Positions 52,831 to 62,693 are shown, counted from the first letter of the stretch. The stretch: DNA of 64,000 nucleotides from an uncultured Bacteroidales bacterium (GCA_900544535.1 UQVH01000012.1:28808-92807), one strand, 5' to 3'. Numbers and translations: made by a program. Notes: generated by a model from the sequence alone, not told the origin.

Positions 52831-52911
52831 TACCACCGGCCATCCCGGATGAAACCGGGAAAAGAATAGTGATAAACCACCAGGTCCATGCAGGACCCCA
52901 CAATATATAAT

Positions 52912-53649
52912 ATGACAGACGCAACAGATAAGAACAGCCTTCCCCGCCACGTGGCCGTCATCATGGACGGAAACGGACGCTGGGCCAAAGCGCGCGGTCT
53001 CGACCGCAGCGAAGGCCATGTCGAGGGAGTCAACACGGTGAGACGCATCACCGAAGTGGCTTCCGAGCTCGGCATAGGGTATCTTACACTCTATACATTC
53101 TCGACCGAAAACTGGAACCGCCCCCAGGCGGAGGTCGATGCGCTGATGCATCTGATCGTCATAGCGATCGAGCGCGAGACCCCTGACCTCATCAAGAACA
53201 ATGTGCGGCTGAACCTGATCGGCGACACCTCCCGTATGCCCCGCGAGGCTTATGAGAGACTGATGCAGTGCATCGCCGACACCGCTCATTGCACCGGGCT
53301 GGTCCTCACACTTGCCATCAGCTACTCGGCCCGCTGGGAGATCACCGAGGCCTGTCGCCGCTTTGCCGCCGACGTGGCCGCCGGAAAGGCAAAGGCTTCC
53401 GACATGGACTCCGACGCAGCGTTTTCGGCCTATCTCTCCACCGCCGGAATGCCCGACCCGGATCTGCTGATCCGCACCGGCGGCGACCATCGTGTCAGCA
53501 ATTTCCTGCTTTGGCAGATCGCATATTCGGAAATATATGTCACAGACACTTTCTGGCCTGACTTTTCACGCGAGGACTTCCTCCGCGCCATCTCGGATTT
53601 CGGAGGCCGTGAACGGCGTTTCGGCCTGACTTCCGAGCAACTGAAATAA
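52912..53649 (+). CDS. uppS: Isoprenyl (undecaprenyl) diphosphate synthase
   Basis: 245 residues from MTDATDKNSLPRHVAVIMDG. Conserved motifs: HVAVIMDGNGRWAKARGLDR with catalytic Asp, GHVEGVNTVRRI, LYTFSTENWNRP, SYSARWEI, DPDLLIRTGGDHRVSNFLLWQ and YVTDTFWPDF. It makes the C55 carrier for peptidoglycan and glycan synthesis. An alternative ATG at 52888 would add eight residues; the downstream one gives the usual spacing to the first motif. In an envelope cluster with bamA. Confidence 0.95.
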   Translation: MTDATDKNSLPRHVAVIMDGNGRWAKARGLDRSEGHVEGVNTVRRITEVASELGIGYLTLYTFSTENWNRPQAEVDALMHLIVIAIERETPDLIKNNVRLNLIGDTSRMPREAYERLMQCIADTAHCTGLVLTLAISYSARWEITEACRRFAADVAAGKAKASDMDSDAAFSAYLSTAGMPDPDLLIRTGGDHRVSNFLLWQIAYSEIYVTDTFWPDFSREDFLRAISDFGGRERRFGLTSEQLK

Positions 53650-53693
53650 AGAACCTTCCCTCCACAACACATCATAGACGTTGTATCACCATC

Positions 53694-56309
53694 ATGCGTT
53701 TTAGATTTATCACATTCCTGCTCTTCCTCTCAGCTCTGACAGCCAATGTCTGCGCTCAGGCGCCCACTGACACTGTCTATAACCCCGAAATTCTTTTCAC
53801 CGGACTTCCCAAGACCTATGAGATCGCCGATATTCAGGTCAAGGGTGCCGACAATTATGAAGACTATATCGTCATCGGCTACACGGGGCTGAAAGTCGGA
53901 GATTTCATCACCATCCCAAGCGCCGAAATCACCGATGCCTCCAAACGTCTCTGGCGTCAGGGCCTCTTCTCGAAAGTGCAGATCGCTGTCGACAAGGTGG
54001 TCGGGAACAAGGCTTATCTTACCCTCAACCTGCGTCAGCAGCCGCGAATCTCCGAGATCAACTACCACGGTATCAAAAAAGGTGAGCGTCAGGATCTTGA
54101 AGAAGCCCTTCAGCTGATGAAAGGCAACCAGATCACGCAGAACATCGTCAACCGCGCCGAAAGCATCATCAAGAAATATTACTCGAACAAGGGCTTCGGC
54201 AATGCGGCTGTCAAGATCAATCTGACCGACGACCTCTCGCACCCCAACGAAGTGATCGTCGACATCAACATCAACAAGAACGACAAAGTAAAGGTCCACA
54301 AGATCTATATCGACGGCAACAACGTGCTTTCCGACCGTCAGCTCCAGCGCGTGATGAAAAAGACCAACGAGAAAGGCAATCTGCTCAATCTCTTCCGTCA
54401 GAAAAAATTCGTGGAGTCGGACTACGAGGATGACCTTAACCGCATCATTCAGAAATACAACGAAAAAGGCTATCGCGACGCTGTGATCCTTGCGGACTCC
54501 GTAGTGCCTTATGATGAGAAGACCGTAGATGTTTACATCAGTCTCGACGAAGGCAAGCAGTATTTCGTCAACGATGTAACCTGGGTTGGCAACACGATCT
54601 ATCCCACTGAAAACCTCGCCGCGCTCCTCGGCATCGAGAAGGGCGACGTCTACAACCAGAAGCTACTCAAAAAGCGCACCACCGAGGATGACGACGCCAT
54701 CGCCAACGCCTACATGGACCACGGCTATCTCTTCTTCGACATCGTGCCTATCGAGAAAAACGTGCGCGGCGACTCCATCGACCTTGAAATGCGCATCGTC
54801 GAAGGTCCGCAGGCCCGCATCAACAATGTGATTATCAACGGCAACGACCGTCTGTATGAAAAGGTGATCCGCCGCGAGCTTCGTGTCAAGCCGGGCGAGC
54901 TTTTCAGCAAGAGCGACCTCATGCGTTCGGCGCGTGAAATCGCCCAGACCGGCCACTTCAACCCTGAGAATATGGACATCCGTCCCGAACCGAATCAGGA
55001 AAACGGCACCGTCGACATCCTCTTCAACCTCGAATCGAAATCCAACGACCAGTTCGAGTTCTCGATGGGCTGGGGGCAGACAGGTGTCATCGGCAAGGTA
55101 GCCATCAAGTTCACCAACTTCTCCATCAAGAATCTCTTCTATCCCAACAGCTACAAAGGTCTCGTGCCTCAGGGCGACGGCCAGCAGCTGACCATTTCCG
55201 CGCAGACCAACGCCCGCTACTATCAGGCTTACAGCATCTCATTCCTCGATCCCTGGTTCGGCGGCAAGCGACCCAACTCGCTCTCGGTTTCGGCATGGTA
55301 CAGCCGTCAGACAGGTGTCAACTCCTCGTACTACAACCGCAACTACATGAACAACTACCTTTACAGTTACAGCGGTCTGTACAATACCGGCTACGGCTAC
55401 GACAATAACTATTCCTACGAAAACGCCTACGACCCCAACAAGTTCCTCCAGATGGTGGGCGTGTCGGTCGGATTCGGCAAGCGCCTCAACTGGCCTGACG
55501 ACTACTTCACTTTCCAGGCCGAGCTGGGTTACAGCTGGTACTACCTCAAGAACTGGGAATACCTCTATTATATGCAGAACGGTACGTCAAACGCCCTCAC
55601 CATCGGCCTGACACTCGCCCGAAACTCCATCGACAACCCGCTATACACCCGTTCCGGTTCCAACATCTCGCTCAACCTCCAGATGACTCCTCCCGTTTCG
55701 CTCTTCGGCGACAAGAACTGGAAGAAACTCTCCGAGGAAAATACCACTGCCGCCAAGAAGGAACTCTACCGCTGGATTGAATACTGGAAGCTCCGTTTCA
55801 AGGCCCGCACCTATACTCCGATCAACGATCCCGAAAGCAAATACACTCTCGTGCTCATGACCAGAGCCGACGTCGGCCTTCTCGGCAGCTACAACAAATA
55901 TCTGAAATCACCGTTCGAGACATTCTATGTCGGCGGTGACGGTATGTCAGGCTCTTATACCTACGCTCAGGAGACCATCGCCCTCCGCGGTTACGATAAC
56001 GGTCAGCTGACCCCCTATCAGCTCGGCGGCGGCTATGCCTACACCCGCTTCGGTATGGAACTCCACTTCCCCTTCATGCTCCAGCCCACCACCACCATCT
56101 ATGGTCTGACATTCATCGAAGGAGGTAATGCCTGGACTTCCGTCAAGAACTTCTCGCCCTTCGAACTCAAGCGCAGCGCCGGTGCCGGTGTCCGCATCTA
56201 TCTCCCGATGATCGGTATGATGGGTATCGACTGGGCCTACGGTTTCGACAAGGTCTACGGAACCAAAGGCGGCTCGCACTTCCACTTCATCCTCGGTCAG
56301 GAATTCTAA
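53694..56309 (+). CDS. bamA: Outer-membrane protein assembly factor BamA
   Basis: 871 residues. Signal peptide (about 1-22, ending VCAQ). POTRA repeats cover about 40-440 (YEIADIQVKGADNYEDYIVI, ISEINYHGIKKGERQDLEEA, KVHKIYIDGNNVLSDRQL, YFVNDVTWVGNTIYPTENL, INNVIINGNDRLYEKVIR), which is five. The C-terminal 16-strand barrel contains the lid region (FYVGGDGMSGSYTYAQETI, LRGYDNG) and ends FHFILGQEF with terminal Phe. It inserts beta-barrel proteins into the outer membrane. Followed by its two periplasmic chaperone-type OmpH genes. Confidence 0.96.
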   Translation: MRFRFITFLLFLSALTANVCAQAPTDTVYNPEILFTGLPKTYEIADIQVKGADNYEDYIVIGYTGLKVGDFITIPSAEITDASKRLWRQGLFSKVQIAVDKVVGNKAYLTLNLRQQPRISEINYHGIKKGERQDLEEALQLMKGNQITQNIVNRAESIIKKYYSNKGFGNAAVKINLTDDLSHPNEVIVDININKNDKVKVHKIYIDGNNVLSDRQLQRVMKKTNEKGNLLNLFRQKKFVESDYEDDLNRIIQKYNEKGYRDAVILADSVVPYDEKTVDVYISLDEGKQYFVNDVTWVGNTIYPTENLAALLGIEKGDVYNQKLLKKRTTEDDDAIANAYMDHGYLFFDIVPIEKNVRGDSIDLEMRIVEGPQARINNVIINGNDRLYEKVIRRELRVKPGELFSKSDLMRSAREIAQTGHFNPENMDIRPEPNQENGTVDILFNLESKSNDQFEFSMGWGQTGVIGKVAIKFTNFSIKNLFYPNSYKGLVPQGDGQQLTISAQTNARYYQAYSISFLDPWFGGKRPNSLSVSAWYSRQTGVNSSYYNRNYMNNYLYSYSGLYNTGYGYDNNYSYENAYDPNKFLQMVGVSVGFGKRLNWPDDYFTFQAELGYSWYYLKNWEYLYYMQNGTSNALTIGLTLARNSIDNPLYTRSGSNISLNLQMTPPVSLFGDKNWKKLSEENTTAAKKELYRWIEYWKLRFKARTYTPINDPESKYTLVLMTRADVGLLGSYNKYLKSPFETFYVGGDGMSGSYTYAQETIALRGYDNGQLTPYQLGGGYAYTRFGMELHFPFMLQPTTTIYGLTFIEGGNAWTSVKNFSPFELKRSAGAGVRIYLPMIGMMGIDWAYGFDKVYGTKGGSHFHFILGQEF

Positions 56310-56433
56310 GAAGAAATATCCGTGCGGCCAGTCTGACGGCAGATCGGCCGCATGATTAAACTTTTTATCCTCCGGAGCGTCATATATAATATACACAACA
56401 ATGACCCTCTAATCCTTAACAAGACATTTGCTT

Positions 56434-56949
56434 ATGAAAAAAATATTTCTGACATTAGCACTTATCCTTGCCTGCTTCGCAGGGGCTTCGGCACAGAAAT
56501 TCGCGCTGGTCGACATGGACTACATTCTCTCCAACGTTCCCGCCTATGAAATGGCCAACGAACAGCTCAACCAGATCTCCCAGCGCTGGCAGAAAGAGGT
56601 CGAGGCCGTGGCAAAAGAGGCCGAGACACTCTATAAAAACTATCAGAATGAGATGGTTTTTCTGACTGACGAACAGAAAAAAAAGAAAGAAGAGACCATC
56701 GTTGCTAAAGAAAAGCAGGCTGCCGAACTCCGGCAGAAATATTTCGGTCCTGACGGCGAACTTTACAAGAAGCGCCAGTCGCTGATGAAGCCTATTCAGG
56801 AGGACGTCTATAACGCCGTCAAGAAAGTCTCCGAGGAGCGTGGCTATCAGTGCATATTCGATCGTGCATCCGCCGCCGACATCATCTTTGCTTCGCCTCG
56901 TATCGACGTCTCCAACGAGGTTCTTGAAAAGTTAGGTTATTCCAAATAA
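56434..56949 (+). CDS. OmpH/Skp family periplasmic chaperone
   Basis: 171 residues with signal peptide (about 1-20, ending ASAQ), then FALVDMDYILSNVPAYEMANEQLNQ, a long coiled-coil arm (about 50-130, rich in Lys/Glu/Gln) and the C-terminal return strand YQCIFDRASAADIIFA. Skp-type trimers hold unfolded outer-membrane proteins and pass them to BamA. A TTG codon upstream (56428) is not used. First of a tandem pair. Confidence 0.93.
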   Translation: MKKIFLTLALILACFAGASAQKFALVDMDYILSNVPAYEMANEQLNQISQRWQKEVEAVAKEAETLYKNYQNEMVFLTDEQKKKKEETIVAKEKQAAELRQKYFGPDGELYKKRQSLMKPIQEDVYNAVKKVSEERGYQCIFDRASAADIIFASPRIDVSNEVLEKLGYSK

Positions 56950-56955
56950 AATCCC

Positions 56956-56963
56956 TATCTTTG
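56956..56963 (+). promoter_or_regulatory. -7 promoter box of second OmpH gene
   Basis: TATCTTTG matches TAnnTTTG, just after the first OmpH stop. It gives the second copy its own start, with a leader of about 100 nt. Confidence 0.55.
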
Positions 56964-57070
56964 CACCGCTTCACAGCCGCGTTCGTTAAATTTATCTAAA
57001 ACAGTTAACAACGCAGCGTGAATATGAAAGACTGATTTGTAAAATATAAATTCAACGCACTAATACAACG

Positions 57071-57565
57071 ATGATCAAAAAACTTTTGCTCGCAATCATG
57101 ATTGCGCTTCCCATGAGCGTCTTCGCACAGAAATTCGGCACTGTAAACACTGCTGATCTCATGGAATCACTCCCCGAAATGAAAACTGTACAGGAACAGA
57201 TGACCGCTGCTTCCAACAAGTATCAGGACGAATTTACAAAACTTCAGGAAGAATTCAACAAGAAATATCAGGAATTCCAGGGCCTTGAGGAAAGCACTCC
57301 CCAGACAATCAAGGAGCGCCGTATGCAGGAAATGCAGGAACTCGACGCCAAGATCCAGAAATTCCGCGAAACCGCTGACCAGGATCTCCGCCGTCAGCAG
57401 CAGCAGCTCATGGCTCCCATCCAGGAAAACGTCATGAAGGCCATCCAGAGCGTAGGTTCCGAAGGCAAATACACCTTCATCTTCGAGAACGGCATGTCGC
57501 TCTACACCGGCGCTGATGTCACCGACGTCACACCTCTCGTAAAAGCCCGTCTCGGCATAAAGTAA
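57071..57565 (+). CDS. OmpH/Skp family periplasmic chaperone
   Basis: 164 residues with signal peptide (about 1-20, ending VFAQ). Contains KFGTVNTADLMESLPEMKTVQEQM, a coiled coil (about 45-125, EEFNKKYQEFQGLEE onward) and the strand KYTFIFENGMSLYTGADVTDV. It is a clear paralogue of the previous gene. A TATCTTTG box at 56956-56963 could give it separate transcription, hence different stoichiometry. Confidence 0.93.
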   Translation: MIKKLLLAIMIALPMSVFAQKFGTVNTADLMESLPEMKTVQEQMTAASNKYQDEFTKLQEEFNKKYQEFQGLEESTPQTIKERRMQEMQELDAKIQKFRETADQDLRRQQQQLMAPIQENVMKAIQSVGSEGKYTFIFENGMSLYTGADVTDVTPLVKARLGIK

Positions 57566-57705
57566 TCCGGTGCTGACACAACTCCACGGATAAACCCCAC
57601 AGTCGTCCGCCATGCTCCCCTGACGCAGTCAAACCGCAGGGCGCATGGCGGGCGTCAGACATTCTATACACCACAGTCCCACCCAACCCCACACCAGTCA
57701 TCGCT

Positions 57706-59619
57706 ATGTTACGAATCAAACGCATGGACATCTTCATCCTTCAGAGCTTTCTGCCTCTGTTCCTGATGACGTTCTGCATCTGTCTTTTCATAGTGCTGAT
57801 GCAGTTCCTGTGGCGTTATATCGACGACCTTGTGGGCAAGGGACTCGGCGTCGACGTCATAGCCGAACTTTTTTTCTATGCGGCGCTGACCATGATCCCG
57901 ATGGCCCTCCCGCTCGCCATATTGCTCGCGTCGCTTATGACTTTCGGCAATCTCGGCGAGCAGTTCGAGCTGACGGCCATGAAAGCGTCGGGAATCTCGC
58001 TTCTGCGCACGATGGCGCCGCTCATTGTCCTTATGGTCATGATCGCCACGGGCGCATTCTTCTTTCAGAACGATGTCCTGCCGATAGCTCAGACCAAGAT
58101 GTGGACCCTCCTCTACTCCATGAGGCAGAAATCGCCCGAACTGGAGATTCCCGAAGGAGTGTTCTACGATCAGATCCCAGGCTACAACCTTTTTGTGCAG
58201 GAGAAAAACCGCGACACCGGTGTGCTCTACGAGATGATGATCTACGACGTCTCGAAAGGCTTTGAAAACTCCTCGATCATCCTCGCCGATTCCGGCAAGA
58301 TGTCGATAACTCCTGACAAGACCCATCTGTTTCTGCGTCTGTGGAACGGCGAATCGTTCGAGAATCTCCGCGATGCCGCCGGGTCATCCAACATGCGCAA
58401 TGTCCCTTACCGGCGCGAGTCGTTCAGCCGCAAGGACATCATGCTTAAGTTCGACGCCAACTTCAACCGTATGGACGAGCAGGGAATGCGAAGTCAGTAT
58501 GTCGGCAAGAACATGGCCGAACTCCGTGCTTCGATCGACTCGATGGGCCATCGTGTCGACTCAATCGGAAATATCTACGGCGAAGCCTTGCGCGAATATC
58601 CTTACATGGGACTGCGGCGCTACAACACACATACCGCCGAGGACGGCACACAGACTAAAGTCCGGCAGCCTGACGTGCAGTTAGCCCGGCCTGTCGATGT
58701 TGACTCCGTCTTCCGCGGTTCATCGTCAGGTGTACGCATCAACTATCTCTCCAAAGCACTTTCAAAGGCCGAACGCATTCAGGAGGAATACAAATACAAA
58801 AGCCACGCGATGGAGGACGAGCAGAAACTCATCCGCCGCCATGCCATCGAGCTTCAGAAGAAATTCACCCTCTCCTTTGCCTGTATAATTTTCTTCTTTA
58901 TAGGCGCGCCGCTCGGTGCCATCATCCGCAAGGGCGGTCTCGGTACTCCGCTGGTCATCTCGGTTTTCCTCTTCATTTTCTACTACATCATCGACAACAT
59001 GGGCTATAAGTTTGCCCGCGACGGAAAGTGGGAAGTGTGGGAAGGTATGTGGCTCAGCGCCGCCGTACTTCTGCCTCTCGGCATCTTCTTCACCTACAAG
59101 GCCGTCAATGACTCGGCCGTGTTCAACAAGGACGCCTATCTCAACTTCTTCCGCCGTTTCTTCGGAGTCAGCGAAGTGCGTCATGTGGAGATGAAAGACC
59201 TCGTCATGACCGAGGTTGAGCCTCTAGCCGCCGTCCAGCGTCTTGAGGCCCTCAAGATTGAAGTTGCCGAATATCTCGCCGCCAATCCGGAGAAGCAGGG
59301 CTATTCCGACTACTGGCTCCGCGGCTATGACCGCGACGCCCTCCATCAGCTGCGCGACCACATCGAGGCGACCGTCGAATATCTGTCGAACTCGCGTGAG
59401 AAGCTTGTAGTGCTCAAGCTGATGGATTTCCCGATACTCCGCAGCCTCTGGTTTCAGCAGCCATCACACAGCCTGTGGCTGTCGCGTCTGATGATCGTGC
59501 TCTTCCCCATAGGCTTGCCCGTGTGGTTCTACGGGCGCAAGACCCAGGCCGCTCTCCGTGCCGAACTTGCCGCCGTCACCAAAGTGGACAATGAACTGAT
59601 AATCCTGATCAACCGGTAA
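57706..59619 (+). CDS. LptF/LptG family permease with long C-terminal extension
   Basis: 637 residues against about 360 for classical LptF or LptG. Membrane helices at about 11-40, 52-78 and 100-125 are followed by a periplasmic domain (about 135-385), then three helices at about 392-480 (FTLSFACIIFFFIGAPLGAI, PLVISVFLFIFYYIIDNM). After SAVFNKDAYLNFFRRFFG comes an extra 145-residue helical domain ending in another hydrophobic pair (LWLSRLMIVLFPIGLPVWFYG). It belongs to the lipopolysaccharide transport ABC system. Only one such gene is present, so the partner is elsewhere or it acts as a homodimer. Confidence 0.88.
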   Translation: MLRIKRMDIFILQSFLPLFLMTFCICLFIVLMQFLWRYIDDLVGKGLGVDVIAELFFYAALTMIPMALPLAILLASLMTFGNLGEQFELTAMKASGISLLRTMAPLIVLMVMIATGAFFFQNDVLPIAQTKMWTLLYSMRQKSPELEIPEGVFYDQIPGYNLFVQEKNRDTGVLYEMMIYDVSKGFENSSIILADSGKMSITPDKTHLFLRLWNGESFENLRDAAGSSNMRNVPYRRESFSRKDIMLKFDANFNRMDEQGMRSQYVGKNMAELRASIDSMGHRVDSIGNIYGEALREYPYMGLRRYNTHTAEDGTQTKVRQPDVQLARPVDVDSVFRGSSSGVRINYLSKALSKAERIQEEYKYKSHAMEDEQKLIRRHAIELQKKFTLSFACIIFFFIGAPLGAIIRKGGLGTPLVISVFLFIFYYIIDNMGYKFARDGKWEVWEGMWLSAAVLLPLGIFFTYKAVNDSAVFNKDAYLNFFRRFFGVSEVRHVEMKDLVMTEVEPLAAVQRLEALKIEVAEYLAANPEKQGYSDYWLRGYDRDALHQLRDHIEATVEYLSNSREKLVVLKLMDFPILRSLWFQQPSHSLWLSRLMIVLFPIGLPVWFYGRKTQAALRAELAAVTKVDNELIILINR

Positions 59620-59661
59620 AATACACCTGAAATACACCTTTTCACAAGCATAATTTACAAC

Positions 59662-60891
59662 ATGGATAGTATAAAATTAGACCGTATAGAGGACGCGATT
59701 GCCGATTTCCGTGAAGGCAAATTCGTGATAGTTGTCGATGACGAGGATCGCGAGAACGAAGGCGATCTGATAATTGCGGCCGAGAAGGTGACACCTGATC
59801 ATGTCAATTTCATGATCACCAACGCCCGCGGCGAGCTCTGCGCTCCGCTGTCGCTGTCGCGCTGCCATGAACTCGGTCTCAGCCGTCAGGTTGAGGACAA
59901 CACCTCGATGCTCGGCACTCCGTTTACCGTCACTGTCGATCTTCTGCCCGGATGCACCACCGGCGTTTCGGCCCACGACCGCGCGGCCACCATCCGCGCA
60001 CTTGCCGATCCGGCCTCTACCCCTGACATGTTCGGTCGTCCCGGCCACGTCCATCCGCTCTATGCTCAAGATGCCGGAGTCCTGCGCCGTTCAGGCCACA
60101 CTGAAGCCGCCATTGACCTCGCGCGTCTCGCCGGTCTCCAGCCCGCGGCCTCGCTGATAGAGATTCTAAACGAGGACGGCACTATGGCACGTCTGCCCCA
60201 GCTGCGCAAGAAAGCCGATGCCTGGGGACTTAAACTCATTTCCATCCGTGACCTGATTGCCTACCGTCTGCAGAAGGAATCACTGGTGGAGGAGGGTGTC
60301 GAGGTCGACATGCCCACCGCCTACGGCCATTTCCGCCTCATTCCCTTCCGTCAGAAGAGCAACGGACTTGAACACATCGCTCTGATCAAGGGTGATGTCA
60401 GCGGGCCGGACCCCGTACTTGTCAGAGTTCATTCTTCGTGCGCCACCGGCGACATTTTCGGCTCGATGCGCTGCGACTGCGGCGAGCAGCTTCACCGCGC
60501 CATGCAGCTGATCGAGAAAGAGGGCCGCGGAGCGGTCGTCTACCTCAACCAGGAGGGCCGCGGCATAGGTCTGATGGACAAGATCAAGGCTTACAAGCTC
60601 CAGGAAGAGGGTCTCGACACCGTCGATGCCAATCTTCATCTCGGTCACAAGGCCGACGAGCGCGACTACGGCGTCGGCGCGCAGATACTCCGTATGCTCG
60701 GCATAGAGAAAATGCGCCTTATCACCAACAACCCCGTCAAACGCATCGGGCTTGAAGGCTATGGCCTTGAAGTGGTGGAAAATGTCGGTATAGAGATTGC
60801 TCCCAACGACTACAATCGCCGCTACATGCTCACCAAACAGCAGCGCATGGGCCATTCACTTCACATGGACGGCTCCTCTTCGCAGTCGTAA
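59662..60891 (+). CDS. ribBA: Bifunctional 3,4-dihydroxy-2-butanone-4-phosphate synthase / GTP cyclohydrolase II
   Basis: 409 residues. N-terminal RibB domain: VIVVDDEDRENEGDLIIAAE, TPFTVTVDLLPGCTTGVSAHDR, GHTEAAIDLARLAG. C-terminal RibA domain: zinc Cys in SSCATGDIFGSMRCDCGEQLH, then NQEGRGIGLMDKIKAYKLQ and ITNNPVKRIGLEGYGLEV. The catalytic residues of both domains appear intact. It supplies the two precursors of riboflavin. Its last 31 nt overlap the convergent znuC-like gene, so no terminator lies between the two. No FMN riboswitch was seen in the 42-nt upstream gap. Confidence 0.96.
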   Translation: MDSIKLDRIEDAIADFREGKFVIVVDDEDRENEGDLIIAAEKVTPDHVNFMITNARGELCAPLSLSRCHELGLSRQVEDNTSMLGTPFTVTVDLLPGCTTGVSAHDRAATIRALADPASTPDMFGRPGHVHPLYAQDAGVLRRSGHTEAAIDLARLAGLQPAASLIEILNEDGTMARLPQLRKKADAWGLKLISIRDLIAYRLQKESLVEEGVEVDMPTAYGHFRLIPFRQKSNGLEHIALIKGDVSGPDPVLVRVHSSCATGDIFGSMRCDCGEQLHRAMQLIEKEGRGAVVYLNQEGRGIGLMDKIKAYKLQEEGLDTVDANLHLGHKADERDYGVGAQILRMLGIEKMRLITNNPVKRIGLEGYGLEVVENVGIEIAPNDYNRRYMLTKQQRMGHSLHMDGSSSQS

Positions 60892-61565
60892 TGTACATGA
60901 TGGTGGCTTGAATGGCACTCCGTCAGCGTGTGGTCTATGATCAGGTGGCGGTTGGCCATTCCGGCTATTGTCGACATCTCGTGCGATACGAGCAGCAGGG
61001 TAGTGGTTTGCGACAGCTCGGCCACTAAGTCGTAGATGTAGTGTTCGAAACGCTTGTCCACATAGCTCAGAGGCTCGTCGAGCACCAATACTTTCGGCCG
61101 TCCTATGATCGCGCGGCCAAGCAGGGCGCGTTGCAGCTGTCCGCCCGACAGATTGCCGATGCTTGCCCCGGAATGATTTTCGAGACCCATCAGGCGGGTG
61201 ACTTCTTCCACCCTCCGGCGGGTCTCTTCTTTTCCCGGTGATTCGGCTATGAGTCCGGAGGCTATGACTTCTTCGACACTGATCGGGAAGCGCGAGTCGA
61301 TCATGTTTTTTTGGGGCAGATAGCCGATCGAGAGATCGTGGACCGGCTCGCCGTCGCGGTAATATGTGACGCTTCCCCGGCTGGGTTTGAGCAGGCGCAG
61401 GATTATGCGCAGAAGTGTGGTCTTGCCTCCTCCGTTGGGTCCGGTGATGGCTATGAAATCCCCGCGGCGCACATCGAAATTGATGTTGTCGAGCACGGTC
61501 TTGTCATCCCATTTCTTGCTGATGTCGCTGAGCGATATGATGATCTCTTTTTCAGAATTGTCCAT
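60861..61565 (-). CDS. Metal ABC transporter ATP-binding protein (ZnuC/MntB type)
   Basis: 234 residues. Walker A GPNGGGKTTLLR, signature LSGGQLQRALLGRAI, Walker B VLVLDEPLSYVD and H-loop LVSHEM are complete. The C-terminal tail (HSSHHHVHYDCEEEPSM) is rich in His and acids, as in zinc-handling proteins. It follows the binding-protein gene by 27 nt. It energises uptake of zinc or manganese. No membrane permease gene is adjacent: downstream lies convergent ribBA with an overlap of 31 nt. Confidence 0.9.
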   Translation of the reverse strand: MDNSEKEIIISLSDISKKWDDKTVLDNINFDVRRGDFIAITGPNGGGKTTLLRIILRLLKPSRGSVTYYRDGEPVHDLSIGYLPQKNMIDSRFPISVEEVIASGLIAESPGKEETRRRVEEVTRLMGLENHSGASIGNLSGGQLQRALLGRAIIGRPKVLVLDEPLSYVDKRFEHYIYDLVAELSQTTTLLLVSHEMSTIAGMANRHLIIDHTLTECHSSHHHVHYDCEEEPSM

Positions 61566-61592
61566 AGAGCGGTAAAATCCGGTTGTTGGCGG

Positions 61593-62471
61593 CTATTCGG
61601 CTGCTGTGAGCGCGTCGGTGATGGCACACATTTCAGATTCCCAGTCGTAGGAGAGGGGATTGATGCTGACGCGGCGCAAGCCTAACTGGCGGCTCATTAC
61701 CTCTGCCTGGCGGTTGTCGAGGTCTTTCTGATAAAAAAAGACTTTGGCATGGTCTGTGTCCGCATGGTCGATGGTCTCGCGTATCATCGACAGTGAACTT
61801 TCCTTGTTTTCGGCATTTCCGGCCGAAATCTGTTCGAGTCCGTAGTCGCGCGCGAAGTAGCTGAGCGAGGGGTGCCAGACCATGAAATGTTCGCCGGCAT
61901 GCGGAGCGAGACGGCTTTCGAAGTCGCGGTCGAGCGAGTCAAGCCGCTGCACGAATTTCTCATAGTTGCGGCGGTAATAGCTCTTGTTCGAAGGGTCTAT
62001 CGTGACCATCGCATCAAGCATGTTTTTCACGATTATTTTTGCGTTTTTGACTGAAGTCCATGTGTGCGGATCGACCTCCTCATGTTTGATGCCGCCATGA
62101 CTGTGGGTTCCGGTAATAGGGACCACACCCGCCGACGTGTTGAATATCGGCAGTTCGGGGTCTTCTTCGCGGATCTTGTCGAGCAGGGCGGCCTCGAATC
62201 CGATGTTGCCCATCCGCAGAAATCCTATCGACTTGCGCAGGTTCATTATGTGGGTCAGCGACGGATCATAGTTCTCCGGATTGGCGCCGTTGGCGATAAG
62301 GGTACGGATGTCAACCTTGTCACCCGTGATCTGTTCGAGCAGATATTTTTGCGGTTCGATGCTGACGGTGACTATCGGAGCTTCTGCCGGAGCCGCCGAG
62401 CAGGCGCTCAGAAGCCTGATGAGGCCTCCGACAAAAAGCGTAAGTATGGATATCTTGATTGTGTTTCGCAT
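61593..62471 (-). CDS. Metal ABC transporter substrate-binding lipoprotein (ZnuA type)
   Basis: 292 residues with lipobox LSAC (Cys near 24). Cluster A-1 fold landmarks: VTVSIEPQKYLLEQITGD, ANGANPENYDPS, a His-containing loop GTHSHGGIKHEEVDPHTWTS, MVWHPSLSYFARDYGLEQ, and FYQKDLDNRQAEVMSR. Metal ligands are probably His in DPHTW, His in WHPSL and an acid near the C-terminus. The His-rich loop favours zinc. Promoter box TATATTTG at 62538-62545. Metal identity is inference. Confidence 0.9.
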   Translation of the reverse strand: MRNTIKISILTLFVGGLIRLLSACSAAPAEAPIVTVSIEPQKYLLEQITGDKVDIRTLIANGANPENYDPSLTHIMNLRKSIGFLRMGNIGFEAALLDKIREEDPELPIFNTSAGVVPITGTHSHGGIKHEEVDPHTWTSVKNAKIIVKNMLDAMVTIDPSNKSYYRRNYEKFVQRLDSLDRDFESRLAPHAGEHFMVWHPSLSYFARDYGLEQISAGNAENKESSLSMIRETIDHADTDHAKVFFYQKDLDNRQAEVMSRQLGLRRVSINPLSYDWESEMCAITDALTAAE

Positions 62472-62537
62472 GTCTCAAAAAACTATATAGTAGAAAACAA
62501 CACAGTCGGAATTTGTTGCAATCGTATTATATTTTTG

Positions 62538-62545
62538 CAAATATA
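62538..62545 (-). promoter_or_regulatory. -7 promoter box of metal transporter genes
   Basis: Minus-strand TATATTTG, about 65 nt before the ATG at 62471. No obvious Zur or Fur palindrome was recognised by eye. Confidence 0.5.
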
Positions 62546-62693
62546 AGCATTTTTTAGCAATTGGTGAAGATTTATTAAGGAAATTTTTCATTTTTGCGAC
62601 GGATGTGCATATTTTGTAGACCATCGCATCCTTTCCAACGCTCATTTTCAGTCGAAAATGCCCTCCGGACAGACCGTAGTCGGAAATTTTTTG

